From UPXZ01 sp049840795 (GTDB lineage Bacteria > Bacteroidota > Bacteroidia > Bacteroidales > Paludibacteraceae), in the NCBI GenBank assembly GCA_049840795.1, contig JASGJK010000012.1, positions 1-64,000 on the forward strand: a stretch of DNA of 64,000 bases. Reading direction: 5' to 3'. Below the pieces are notes generated by a model that saw only the letters and a list, made by a program, of their open reading frames with translations, made no database searches and had not been told where the DNA came from. A program made the translations under genes and the position numbers. This document shows, piece by piece, positions 1-9,121 of this stretch. Each line of letters begins with the position of its first letter. Position 1 is the first letter of the stretch.

Positions 1-2532
1 AATGTTATTTTCCAGTCGTTCACAAGTATCTTTGTGTGGGATGGTAAAAATGTGATTGGTAGCCGGTATGGTGTAACCTTTCTATATGCTCAAAAATTTC
101 AAAATCAATTATTTATATATTCACATCAAAACGGATTATGCAAGCTCAATATAAATAAACGTCGCTTGAGCAAATTAGAAAATGTACCTTTTAAGAGCGC
201 TGTTATTAAAATCCTTCCGGTACGGACAAATTTTTCGTATGTCGTTACAGAGACTGATGGAATATATACTTTTGATGGTCTTCAATTTAGAAAGTTTGAT
301 ACCGATGCTGAATTGGGATTATCAAAATGGGGAGTAAATAAAGCGGTTTTCACACAAGATTCCCTTATTGTAATTGGTACCATACAAAATGGCGTTTTTG
401 CTCTGAATACACGAGGAAGAAAGGTGTGGGAACTTAACACGACCAATATTCTTCAAAATAATACCATACTGGGAATGTATTGTGATAAAGAAAATAATGT
501 ATGGTTGACATTAGACAAAGGAATATCGATGATTAATCTTGGAAATACCTTGCAATTTATTCATTCGTTTTCGCCTTCGATAGGCTCTGTTTATTCGGTA
601 GCGTATCTCACTCCTAATTTATATTTGGCTACCAATCAGGGATTCTACAGAGGTAAGCTCTCATTAGCAGATAAAAAAATCACCGATTTACATTACGATA
701 TGCAAACGCGCGGACAGGTGTGGGATATTTTTCAGGCTGACGGACAGCTCTTTTGCGGAAACAATAACGAAACGTTTGAAATACTTTCCACCGGACTTAA
801 CAGAATAATGTCTTCCGACAAGGGTGGTATGTGTATGACCAAAGGGAACATATATAATAAAGAAGTGCTTGTACAAGGGACTTACAACGAGATATGTATT
901 TATACCAAAGAAAACAGCAAGTGGAAATTCAGTCATTCGCTCTCCGGCTTTTTTAATCCGATAAAAACAATACAGGTCGATTTTCAGGGAAATATATGGG
1001 CTTCACACTTGCATAAAGGCTTGTATAAGCTGACTCTGAAAGAAGACTTGAAAACGATTGAAAAGGTGATGAAGTATGAGTCTTTGGACGGAGAGAACGA
1101 ATTGCCCATCAAAGTATATGCCATCAATAACCGAATGGTGTTTTCAGACAATACTTCATTTTATATTTACGATGATTTGCAAAATAAAATAGTTCCTTAC
1201 AAAGATTTGAAGAATGCGCTCGGCAAATATTCGCAAGCACACAATATCTGTTTTTATAAGCCTATGTTGTATTGGTTTATTTGTAACGAAGAGGCTGCAT
1301 TGGTTAGAATAAAAGGTAACGATATCAAAATAACAGACCGAATCCACTTTGCTTCACTTCAAAAACAAACGGTGGACAACAGTGAGCGATTGTTCCGATT
1401 TTGAACGATTTTTACAATCCTGACGCTTGAAAACGGAGACCGGATTATATTCGTCAAAAACGGTTGCGTTTAATCATCAAATACCACATTTGAGAATCGA
1501 ACGTGTGGATGTGAGAGATAAGAAAACTTACCAACGTCAAGATATTCAAGTTTCTGACAGTCTCAAAGTGAAAATACCTTTTGCAAAAAACAGCATTGCG
1601 TTTACAGTGTATTTCCCGTATTATTCCAATATGAACGATGTTATGTTCAGGTATAGGTTGGACGGATTGGGAAAGAAATGGGGCGCTTTAATTACGCAGA
1701 ACGTAAAACAATATGAATACCTGTCACAGGGGAATTATACGTTTCATGCGCAGGTGTTAACCAACGAGGGTAAAATAGTGGGAGAGTTGCAATACCATTT
1801 CACCGTAAAACCACCTTTCTATTGGAGTGTTTCCTTTCGATTAATATATTTACTGATATTCCTTTCAAATATTATATTTTATTTTTTATAGTGTGAGAAG
1901 GCGTTATGCTTTGCGAAAAGCAAAATACCTTCAAGAGCAGGAAGAGTTACGAAAAAAAGAGATAGAGAAACGTGAACAGCAAATTTTAGCGCTTGAGAAA
2001 GAAAAATTGGAGTCGGAATTGACTCTGAAAAGCAAAGACTTGGCTGCTTCTACAATGAACTTGATTAAGAAAAACGAGCTGTTGAATACCATAAAAGAAG
2101 AAATCGGCAGCCTGAAAAAGACATTGGGTAATCAATATCCCGATGAATACTTACGATAAACTTATTCGGCTATTAGATGAAAACATCTCTTCTGAAGATG
2201 ATTGGGCAATTTTTCAAACCAATTTTGACCGTATTCACGAAAACTTTTTCCGGAATCTGCATCAGAAATATCCTGAACTTACCTCCAACGATCTCCGTTT
2301 TTGTGCTTATTTGCGTCTCAATTTATCAACAAAAGACATTGCGCACTTGATGAATATATCTCCCAAAGGGGTTGAAGTGGGGAGATATCGTATCCGAAAG
2401 AAAATCGGAATCCCTTCTACCAAAAGTTTAACTGAATTTATGATCGAATTTGAAATAAAAAGTATTAATTTGCTTACAGTTTTAATTGATTGTATTACAG
2501 TTGTATATATGAATATTTTTTTTGTTCTGTAG
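1..2532 (+). CDS. Two-component-propeller / Y_Y_Y / LuxR-HTH membrane regulator, 5' truncated and frameshifted
   Basis: Membrane-spanning one-protein regulator of the kind that controls Bacteroidota SusCD loci. The frame is open from base 1, so the N-terminus lies outside the window. Up to about 1400 there are beta-propeller-like repeats (for example DKENNVWLTLDKGISMINL). At 1427-1891 comes a Y_Y_Y domain (FRYRLDGLGKKW, EYLSQGNYTFHAQV) and one membrane segment. From 1893 to 2155 there is a coiled coil, and 2143-2450 encodes a LuxR-like helix-turn-helix (LTSNDLRFCAYLRLNLSTKDIA, then SPKGVEVGRYRIRKKIG). Four indels break it: a missing T near 1401 and near 1428 (correction restores LFRFLNDFYNPDALKTETG), an extra T near 1885 and an extra base near 2150. 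The predicted tail after TEFMIEF looks non-native, so the true stop may be near 2450. It lies upstream of susC and probably senses an oligosaccharide released from the glycan. Confidence 0.82.
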
Positions 2533-3146
2533 TGGTAAAATAGTATATACTACTTACATTTTTTTCGGTAGTAGTGTTTCTATTGGGTTAAAAAATTTTG
2601 AAATCCTTGTGTCGGTGATGTAGATTTGCATCGTGAACACGTAAAAATGTAAAGGCAAATTCCATTTGTTTTGAAAACCATGAAAAACACGGTAAATTGT
2701 ATATTGATTCCATTCAGTTTGTGTAACTTTTTAGGTACAAACATTATTACATTTCCTTTTTATGGTATTTCTTACAAATGTTTCCTATACGCTTGGTGTG
2801 TGTAGAGATTTTTTATGTATGACAACGCGTTGTCGATTTTGCTATAACAATTCTCGATATTTAGACATAAAGATATGTTTCATTGATAAAATATGTGATT
2901 GTTTTTTGTTAGATTAAATGATTAATAAGTTTAGTTTTTTCAGTAGGTTGGAGGGTTTTCAAGGAACTGTATTCAGACTTTAAGCGTATTGAATTTAAAA
3001 AATTAGAGCGAGAATTTACTTTTTAGTTTTGCATGCGAATGCAGTTTCCTTGAAGACCGATTTCTCTCGTTTAGACCAAAATAGAAACTGAAGGTAGTAT
3101 ATTTATAAGAATGTTTATACAAATAATTAACCAAAATATGACTTTT
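2533..3146 (+). other. Intergenic leader region before susC
   Basis: 614 bp of AT-rich DNA without a convincing gene. It holds the promoter candidate at 2596-2627 and a second -7-like box at 3024-3031. A 41-codon ORF at 2680-2805 was considered and not accepted. No strong hairpin was seen. The long untranslated leader could hold regulatory RNA, but nothing in the sequence proves it. Confidence 0.5.
2596..2627 (+). promoter_or_regulatory. Putative Bacteroidota-type promoter upstream of susC
   Basis: A TTTG at 2596-2599 is followed by a 20 bp spacer and TAGATTTG at 2620-2627. This fits the Bacteroides consensus TTTG-N19-21-TAnnTTTG. Transcription would begin near 2634 and leave a leader of about 500 nt before susC. 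A second isolated TAnnTTTG match (TAGTTTTG, 3024-3031) lies closer to the gene but lacks a convincing -33 box. Prediction from consensus only. Confidence 0.4.
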
Positions 3147-6100
3147 ATGAAGGGAAAACACGTTACGTTCATTGTTTTGTTTTTTCTTTCCGTTTCAACT
3201 CTGTGGGCACAAACTATCAAAGTGCAGGGAGTTGTAACCGATAAAAAAACGGGTGAAACGCTTATTGGCGCCAACGTCCTCGAAAAAGGGACAACAAACG
3301 GCATCATTACTAATTTTGATGGAAATTTCGTCATCACTGTTCCTACGGGGGCAACGTTGGTGATAAGTTATGTAGGTTACGAACCGCGGGAAGTGGTTGC
3401 AACATCTGCCGGTCCGATAGCCGTAGCGCTGTCAACCAACGACAAGGTGTTGGACGAAGTGGTTGTGGTGGGATATGGTTCCCAAAAGGTGAAAGATATG
3501 ACCGCCCCTGTTGCTGTGGTAAAGGGCGAAGACTTGGTCAAACAAATTACCGCTAATCCAATGTCGGCATTACAAGGTAAAGTTTCCGGAGTACAGATTA
3601 TCAACAGTGGCGCTTCCGGGGCAGGTCCTTCGGTAAAAATACGTGGAGTTGGTTCCATTGGCGACTATGGTAATCCTTTATATATTGTTGACGGAGTGTT
3701 TGTGGACAATATAGATTTTTTGAGTAGTAGCGATATTGAAACTATGAACGTGCTCAAAGATGCTTCAGCCGCCGCCATTTACGGTGTAAGGGCAGCAAAC
3801 GGAGTCGTACTTATTACCACAAAAACGGGAGGACAAGGACGCGCCAATATTAGCTACGATGGTTATTTTAGTGTACAGAATCCGACCAATGTAATGAAAT
3901 TGGCTAATACGGAACAATGCGTACAAATGCAAAACGAAGCGTATGCAAATACTAACGGATACGTTCCGAAGGTTGCAGCCAATTATCCCGGAAGTACTGA
4001 TTGGTATAGCCAGCTATTACGCAATGCTACGATGCAAAGTCACGCCATTGATATTTCGGGAGGAACAGATAAGACAAGTTATTCGGTGGGAGCTAATTAC
4101 TTCTATCAGGAAGGTATTATGGATGCCAAAAATGATTACAATCGTTACAATCTTCGTGCACGTTTAGATCAAGTGGTTAACGCTTGGTTGAAAGTGGGTT
4201 CTAACTCTGTATTATCCAATTATAATAAGAATAATGCCAATAACAATGCATTCTTTCAAGCATTTGTAAATCCGCCGGTATATAATATCTATAATGAAAA
4301 TAACACTGCGGCTTATCCTGTACACTTCGATGCTCCTCAATTATACGGATTCGGTAATTCTTATGCCAACCCTGTTGCCGTAGCGTATTACAATAACAAT
4401 AGCGAAAAAGGATTAAAGTTGATATCTTCAACTTTCGCTGAATTATCTTTTTTTAATAATCGATTGAAGATAAAATCTTCGTACAATTTAGATTATGCCA
4501 GCTGGCAAACGCGCGACTATGTTCCCGAATTTTTTGTGGGAAGTTCGCAGGGGTTAACCAACTCTCGCCTTACAAAAACATTTATTGTCTCTTCAAAGCA
4601 AATTTTCGATAATATATTGACTTATACCGATAAAGTAGGATTACATAGTTTCAGCGCAATGCTTGGGCAATCAGCACGTATCGAAAAGTTGTCAGGGCTT
4701 TCAGCTACGGCATTGAACGTGCCTGATTTTGATGAACAGTCGATGTATTTGGGATTGGGTTCTTCTCAAAATATTACAATCAACGATACCAAAGACGCGG
4801 TTAATCCGTATCAGAATAATGGTGTATCAGCTTTTGTAAGAGGTACATACAATTACGCTGATCGCTATTTGGGAACTTTCACGTTTCGTGCTGATGGAAG
4901 TTCTAAATATCAAGAAAAATGGGGCTATTTCCCCTCCGTAGGTTTAGGATGGATATTGACGGGTGAAGACTTTATGAGTAAACAACAGTTGTTCAACTTC
5001 CTTAAATTTCGTGCCAGCTGGGGGTTACTTGGTAACGACAATGTGCCTGCCAACTCAGCCTTGACATTAGGCTCTACCGGGGTAAGCAGTTCAGGAGTAT
5101 TTGGCGATAAATTGGTTGACGGAGTAGGCTCGCAAACGGTTATTCAGAATTATTTGAAATGGGAAGTAGTAAATGAGGCTAACGCCGGATTTGACTTTAC
5201 ATTACTCGGGCAGCGTTTGAGCGGAGAATTGGATTATTATAACCGTACCACATACAATGTTGTATTTTATGCACCGATAGCTACCGGAGGAGGAACGGCT
5301 GAATTACTTTCAAATAACGGGACAGTACATAACCAAGGTATAGAATTAGGATTAAACTGGAACGATAAAATTAACGATAATCTTACCTATCGTATCGGAT
5401 TTAATGCCACTACCATTAACAATAAAGTGCTTGCACTGAACGGACGCTCAACACCTATACCGGGCGCTTCTATCCGCGGTAACTATGCTACCCAAACGAA
5501 GGTGGGCTATCCGATCGGTTCTTTTTGGGGATACGAAGTAGAGGGAGTGTATGCCAGTGAAGCCGAAGCACTTAAAGACCCCGTAAGTCAAACCATCAAG
5601 GATGCCGGATACTTTAAGTATAAAAATCAAAACGATGACTTGGTTATTGACGAAAATGATAAAGTTTATTTGGGGAGCGCCATTCCTTGGCTTATAGGCG
5701 GTATCGATTTGGGATTAGACTATAAAAACTGGGATTTAGGATTAACCTTACAAGGTCAGCTTGGCAATAAAGTGTTGAATGCTAAAAGGATGAATCGCGA
5801 TGTGTTTCCGGATGGTAACTACGATCTTGACTTTTACGAAAACCGTTGGACGAAAGATAACAAGTCAAACACGTATCCTTCAGCCGAAGCTTATACATCA
5901 TCGTTCACACAACAACCCAACGACTTTTTTATCGAAGATGCGTCGTACATACGCATACAAAATGTACAGTTGGGCTACACGCTAAAAACACTACCTTTTG
6001 TAAAGAGTTTACGGGTTTATTTGTCGGCACAGCGACCGTTTACATTCTTTACATACAAAGGGTTTACCCCCGAAGTGAGTGGCTCGCCGATTAGCGCAGG

Positions 6101-6164
6101 AGTCGATACCAATGTGTATCCAATGCAAGCGGTATATACATTGGGAGCAAAAGTGAATTTTTAG
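3147..6164 (+). CDS. SusC-family TonB-dependent outer-membrane receptor (beta-1,2-glucan locus)
   Basis: Outer-membrane importer that pairs with SusD to take up oligosaccharides using TonB energy. The frame is open from 3111, but the ATG at 3147 gives a clean signal peptide (MKGKHVTFIVLFFLSVSTLWA) and is preferred. Order of parts: signal peptide, a carboxypeptidase-regulatory-like domain (VQGVVTDKKTGETLIGANVLEKGT), the SusC signature and plug (DEVVVVGYGSQKVKDMTAPV; IYGVRAANGVVLITTK), then a 22-strand barrel ending in the aromatic YTLGAKVNF. Length, about 1005 residues, is normal and the frame is intact. The partner susD begins 157 bp downstream after a leader element. The substrate is inferred from neighbouring enzymes, not from this protein. 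Confidence 0.95.
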   Translation: MKGKHVTFIVLFFLSVSTLWAQTIKVQGVVTDKKTGETLIGANVLEKGTTNGIITNFDGNFVITVPTGATLVISYVGYEPREVVATSAGPIAVALSTNDKVLDEVVVVGYGSQKVKDMTAPVAVVKGEDLVKQITANPMSALQGKVSGVQIINSGASGAGPSVKIRGVGSIGDYGNPLYIVDGVFVDNIDFLSSSDIETMNVLKDASAAAIYGVRAANGVVLITTKTGGQGRANISYDGYFSVQNPTNVMKLANTEQCVQMQNEAYANTNGYVPKVAANYPGSTDWYSQLLRNATMQSHAIDISGGTDKTSYSVGANYFYQEGIMDAKNDYNRYNLRARLDQVVNAWLKVGSNSVLSNYNKNNANNNAFFQAFVNPPVYNIYNENNTAAYPVHFDAPQLYGFGNSYANPVAVAYYNNNSEKGLKLISSTFAELSFFNNRLKIKSSYNLDYASWQTRDYVPEFFVGSSQGLTNSRLTKTFIVSSKQIFDNILTYTDKVGLHSFSAMLGQSARIEKLSGLSATALNVPDFDEQSMYLGLGSSQNITINDTKDAVNPYQNNGVSAFVRGTYNYADRYLGTFTFRADGSSKYQEKWGYFPSVGLGWILTGEDFMSKQQLFNFLKFRASWGLLGNDNVPANSALTLGSTGVSSSGVFGDKLVDGVGSQTVIQNYLKWEVVNEANAGFDFTLLGQRLSGELDYYNRTTYNVVFYAPIATGGGTAELLSNNGTVHNQGIELGLNWNDKINDNLTYRIGFNATTINNKVLALNGRSTPIPGASIRGNYATQTKVGYPIGSFWGYEVEGVYASEAEALKDPVSQTIKDAGYFKYKNQNDDLVIDENDKVYLGSAIPWLIGGIDLGLDYKNWDLGLTLQGQLGNKVLNAKRMNRDVFPDGNYDLDFYENRWTKDNKSNTYPSAEAYTSSFTQQPNDFFIEDASYIRIQNVQLGYTLKTLPFVKSLRVYLSAQRPFTFFTYKGFTPEVSGSPISAGVDTNVYPMQAVYTLGAKVNF

Positions 6165-6216
6165 ATAAGAACGTTTTCTAAAAAAGTGAATTAAACAACT
6201 ATTGAAAATAATGACT

Positions 6217-6321
6217 ATGAAACAAGCACGGCAAATAATCCCGGTTAATATGGAAGAATATACACAACGAGATGCCTGTCTGCAAGTTTTATCAGACAAA
6301 TGAAAAAATAATTATAAATAC
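6217..6321 (+). promoter_or_regulatory. Leader element L1 with mini-ORF upstream of susD
   Basis: A 105 bp stretch between susC and susD resembles three other places in the window (9036-9121, 50168-50250, and 59835-59728 on the minus strand). It opens with ATGAAACAAGCACGGCAAATA, a mini-ORF of 28 codons (6217-6303) starting MKQARQIIPVNMEE. It ends in TAATTATAAATAC directly before the susD ATG at 6322. Its length and second half match the copy before tolC best. Function is unknown: a leader peptide, a translational control element or a mobile repeat remnant are all possible. Confidence 0.55.
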
Positions 6322-7821
6322 ATGAAAACAAAAATAATCATACAGATATTAACCCTGTTACTTCTTGCGGGATGCGATGATTTTTTGAATATTCGTCGCG
6401 AAGGCACAATGCCTTCTACCGGGTTAGATTATACGAAAGCTGAAAATATATTTTTGCCGGTAAGCGCCGCTTATGCTAAAATGCGTAGTGGGAACGTACA
6501 CGCTTTCTCTTATATAGGCGCTTTTGAAATTACATCAGACAACGCCGACAAAGGAAGTTCGCCCGAAGACAATCCTACTATGAAAGAATTGGATGAATTT
6601 ACCTACGGACCATCCAATACGCTAATCAATAATTTGTGGGTCGGATTTTACGATATTGTCAGCGCCGCTAACAACGCTATTTATCAGATGCCTTTATTTG
6701 AGGCGCAAATGTTGAATGACGAAAACAAAAAATACACACGCGAATGTACAGCCGAAGCCAAAACAATACGCGCTTACGCATATTTTAATTTGACCCGCTT
6801 GTTTGGTAGCGTGCCGTTGATTGATACCCTGATGACTTCCGAACAGCTGGCTGCTCAAAAGCAAGTGAGTAAATCCGATTTATATAAATTTATGGAAAAA
6901 GATTTACAGGCGGCTATTGAGATATTGCCTACTTCTTACACTAAAGACTGGGCGGGACGTATCAATAGATACACAGCTATGGCCATTAAAGCCAAAGTAC
7001 ATCTGTATCATGCAGCTTTTGAGAATGCCACTGCAAATTGGGACTCGGTAGCATCGCTTACCGACCGTATTATGGCTTCCGGCAAATATGATTTGCTTAC
7101 CGATTTTCGTTCTGTTTTCTCTGTGGACGAAGAAAACAGTAAGGAATCGTTATTCGAGATACAAAGCTCCTCGTTAGGGAAATCGAGTGGCGAAGCTCCC
7201 TATATGGAATATGCTTATGTACAAGGACCGCGTAATAATACGCCTTCCAATATGCAAGGTTGGGGATTTTGCACGCCAAGCGATAACCTAATCGCATTTT
7301 TTACTGCCAGAGGAGATGTACAACGTATGAAAGCTACTTTACTTTATAGGGGAACTAAAACTCCTGAAGGAGATAGTATCAAGGCAGCATGCGCTAACCC
7401 GGTATATAACGGTAAGGTATATACTCCTTCGAGCTACAATAAATGGAGTTACAACGGTTACGGTTTTGACCATAATCCACGCATTCTTCGCTATTCCGAT
7501 GTGTTGCTAATGTTTGCCGAAGCTAAGTTAAATGGAGCTTCAGCAGGTACTACCAGTGGATTTACGGCTGAAAGTGCCTTGAATAAAGTGCGCAACAGAG
7601 TAGGTTTACTAAGCATAGCGCCGTCATTGCAGGCGGTGTGGGACGAACGCCGTGCCGAACTGGCTTTGGAAGAAGACCGCTTCTTCGATTTAGTGCGTAC
7701 CGGAAAGGCAGCAACCGTATTGTCAAGTCACGGATTTCAGGCAGGAAAAAACGAACTGTTTCCTATTCCCACGCAGCAACGTCAGCTAAACGCTAATTTA
7801 GGGCAGAACACGGGATATTAA
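6322..7821 (+). CDS. SusD-family glycan-binding lipoprotein
   Basis: Surface lipoprotein that caps the SusC barrel and binds the glycan. The signal peptide ends in a lipobox (LLLLAGC, Cys near residue 18), followed by the typical DDFLNIRREG. SusD helices are recognisable (AEAKTIRAYAYFNLTRLFGSVPLID). The C-terminal SusD motif is present (ILRYSDVLLMFAEAKL; RRAELALEEDRFFDLVR) and the protein ends QLNANLGQNTGY. At 499 residues it is full length with no frameshift. It is preceded by leader element L1 and followed by a partial MITE and a LamG lipoprotein gene. Confidence 0.95.
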   Translation: MKTKIIIQILTLLLLAGCDDFLNIRREGTMPSTGLDYTKAENIFLPVSAAYAKMRSGNVHAFSYIGAFEITSDNADKGSSPEDNPTMKELDEFTYGPSNTLINNLWVGFYDIVSAANNAIYQMPLFEAQMLNDENKKYTRECTAEAKTIRAYAYFNLTRLFGSVPLIDTLMTSEQLAAQKQVSKSDLYKFMEKDLQAAIEILPTSYTKDWAGRINRYTAMAIKAKVHLYHAAFENATANWDSVASLTDRIMASGKYDLLTDFRSVFSVDEENSKESLFEIQSSSLGKSSGEAPYMEYAYVQGPRNNTPSNMQGWGFCTPSDNLIAFFTARGDVQRMKATLLYRGTKTPEGDSIKAACANPVYNGKVYTPSSYNKWSYNGYGFDHNPRILRYSDVLLMFAEAKLNGASAGTTSGFTAESALNKVRNRVGLLSIAPSLQAVWDERRAELALEEDRFFDLVRTGKAATVLSSHGFQAGKNELFPIPTQQRQLNANLGQNTGY

Positions 7822-7864
7822 CGGATTCTCTTTCAAGTAAATATTTTAGGAGTGCCGAAAGGCG

Positions 7865-7953
7865 AAAAGTCCTCTTTGGCGAAAGGGGATTTAGGGGAAT
7901 TGAAAGCCGCTGTATATTAAACATATAACATTCTAATTTATATAATCTCTAAT
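7865..7953 (+). repeat. MITE family 1, right-end fragment
   Basis: The right half of the dispersed element seen whole at 10784-11004, 12192-12409 and 46689-46924. It starts in the C/G-rich arm (AAAGTCC-CTTTGGCGAAAGGGG) and ends with the terminal inverted repeat whose complement reads ATTAGAGATTATATA. The left half is missing. Confidence 0.7.
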
Positions 7954-8017
7954 TAAAACATAGAACAAAACTAAATTTTTTAATTTATTACGTTTAATTT
8001 AAAAACAATTATTTATC

Positions 8018-8899
8018 ATGAAAAAAATCAATTTATTCGGCGTACTCGCCGTAGTTTTCGCCTTAGTAGTAGGCGTTTCGTTTACTTCTTGTAAAGACGA
8101 CAAAGAAAAAACCGATCCCGATGCAGGAAAAACCGATCCAAGTACCATTGCGTCAACCAATTTAGTTGCTTATTTCCCGTTTGACTCGGAATCTGCATCT
8201 ATCTCAAAAGGAGATGGTCTATCTTTTGTAAAAAAAGCAGGTGCGGCTTCTTTCGTTACCGGTAGGCGTGGTAATGCTTACAAAGGTTCAGTTTCTCAAG
8301 CTTATTTAGAATATAATGTTGCAGCAACAAATTTATTTAAAAGTTTGAGTGAATATTCTTATTCTGCATGGATAAAATCTCCTAAAGCAGAAGGTGGTGC
8401 CGCTTCTATCTTCTTGTTAAATGGAGGTGATCCCGGTATGGGAAATTTCTGTTTTGTACTTGAAAGTGGTTCAAATGCTGATTCATTAGCATTAAAATCT
8501 TATTTATATAACTCTACAACAAATTGGCAAGGACAAGATCTTTATGGTCATAGTCCGGCTTTTTTATCGGATAAATGGGTACATATTGTAAGCACATACA
8601 ATAAGACTACTTCAACAATGTCATTTTATGCTAATGGCGTTTTTGTTAAAGATCAAGTTAAGTATTCTAATTCTGTACAAGAAAATGGAATTCAACCTCT
8701 TTTAGGGGCACTTACATTAAAGAGCGATATGACCAAGTTTTATGTGGGTGCATGGCATCAATTGGTTGCCGGTGTAGAAACAGATTCTTGGAGAGTATAT
8801 TATCCGGGATTATTAGACGAACTTCGTATTTACAATAAAGCACTTACTCCTGCAGAAATAAAAGCGCTATACGATGCCGAAGTAACACAAATCAACTAA
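8018..8899 (+). CDS. LamG/concanavalin-like surface lipoprotein (putative glycan-binding protein)
   Basis: 293-residue lipoprotein (lipobox VSFTSC) with an acidic linker DDKEKTDPDAGKTD, then a LamG/laminin-G-like jelly-roll: NLVAYFPFDSESAS, SYSAWIKSP, KWVHIVSTYNKTTSTMSFYANGVFV and GLLDELRIYNKALTPAEIKALY are hallmark strands. Lying directly after susD, it occupies the slot of a surface glycan-binding protein (SusE/F-like). No catalytic residues are evident, so I infer binding rather than hydrolysis. A strong terminator follows. The gene is intact. Confidence 0.85.
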   Translation: MKKINLFGVLAVVFALVVGVSFTSCKDDKEKTDPDAGKTDPSTIASTNLVAYFPFDSESASISKGDGLSFVKKAGAASFVTGRRGNAYKGSVSQAYLEYNVAATNLFKSLSEYSYSAWIKSPKAEGGAASIFLLNGGDPGMGNFCFVLESGSNADSLALKSYLYNSTTNWQGQDLYGHSPAFLSDKWVHIVSTYNKTTSTMSFYANGVFVKDQVKYSNSVQENGIQPLLGALTLKSDMTKFYVGAWHQLVAGVETDSWRVYYPGLLDELRIYNKALTPAEIKALYDAEVTQIN

Positions 8900-8917
8900 T
8901 TGATACAATGTTTTTTT

Positions 8918-8950
8918 TCAAGGAGAATGGAAACATTCTCCTTGATTTTT
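8918..8950 (+). terminator. Intrinsic terminator after LamG lipoprotein
   Basis: A perfect 12 bp stem (TCAAGGAGAATG / CATTCTCCTTGA) with a GAAA tetraloop is followed by TTTTT. It separates the susCD-LamG unit from the GH144 gene that starts at 9122. Confidence 0.9.
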
Positions 8951-9035
8951 CAACGAGTTCTTTTGATAAAAATTAAATAATCTACATACTACTTTACAAC
9001 CTCGCTAAGGTTAAAAGTGAAACAACTATAAACAG

Positions 9036-9121
9036 ATGAAACGAGCACGACAAATAAATTCTTACATACAAGGAAATGCTTATGTGCGAGTTCCATGTGA
9101 CAATTAAAAATTATAAAACAC
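9036..9121 (+). promoter_or_regulatory. Leader element L2 with mini-ORF upstream of GH144 gene
   Basis: An 86 bp element that begins ATGAAACGAGCACGACAAATAAA, shared almost base for base with the element before the second susD (50168). The mini-ORF is 23 codons (9036-9107, MKRARQINSYIQGNAYVRV...). The conserved 3' part contains GAGTTCCATGTGACAATTAAA and an A-rich stretch ending in ACACATGAAA, where the ATG is the start of the next gene. Confidence 0.6.

Noticed and set aside
1..2532. Programmed ribosomal frameshifting in the regulator
   Set aside because: Four shifts of both directions in homopolymers, with the same kind of defect in unrelated genes; no slippery-site plus structure pattern.
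2680..2805. 41-codon ORF in the susC leader (MKNTVNCILIPF..., four Cys)
   Set aside because: No ribosome-binding context, no homology recognised, odd composition; open by chance in AT-rich DNA.
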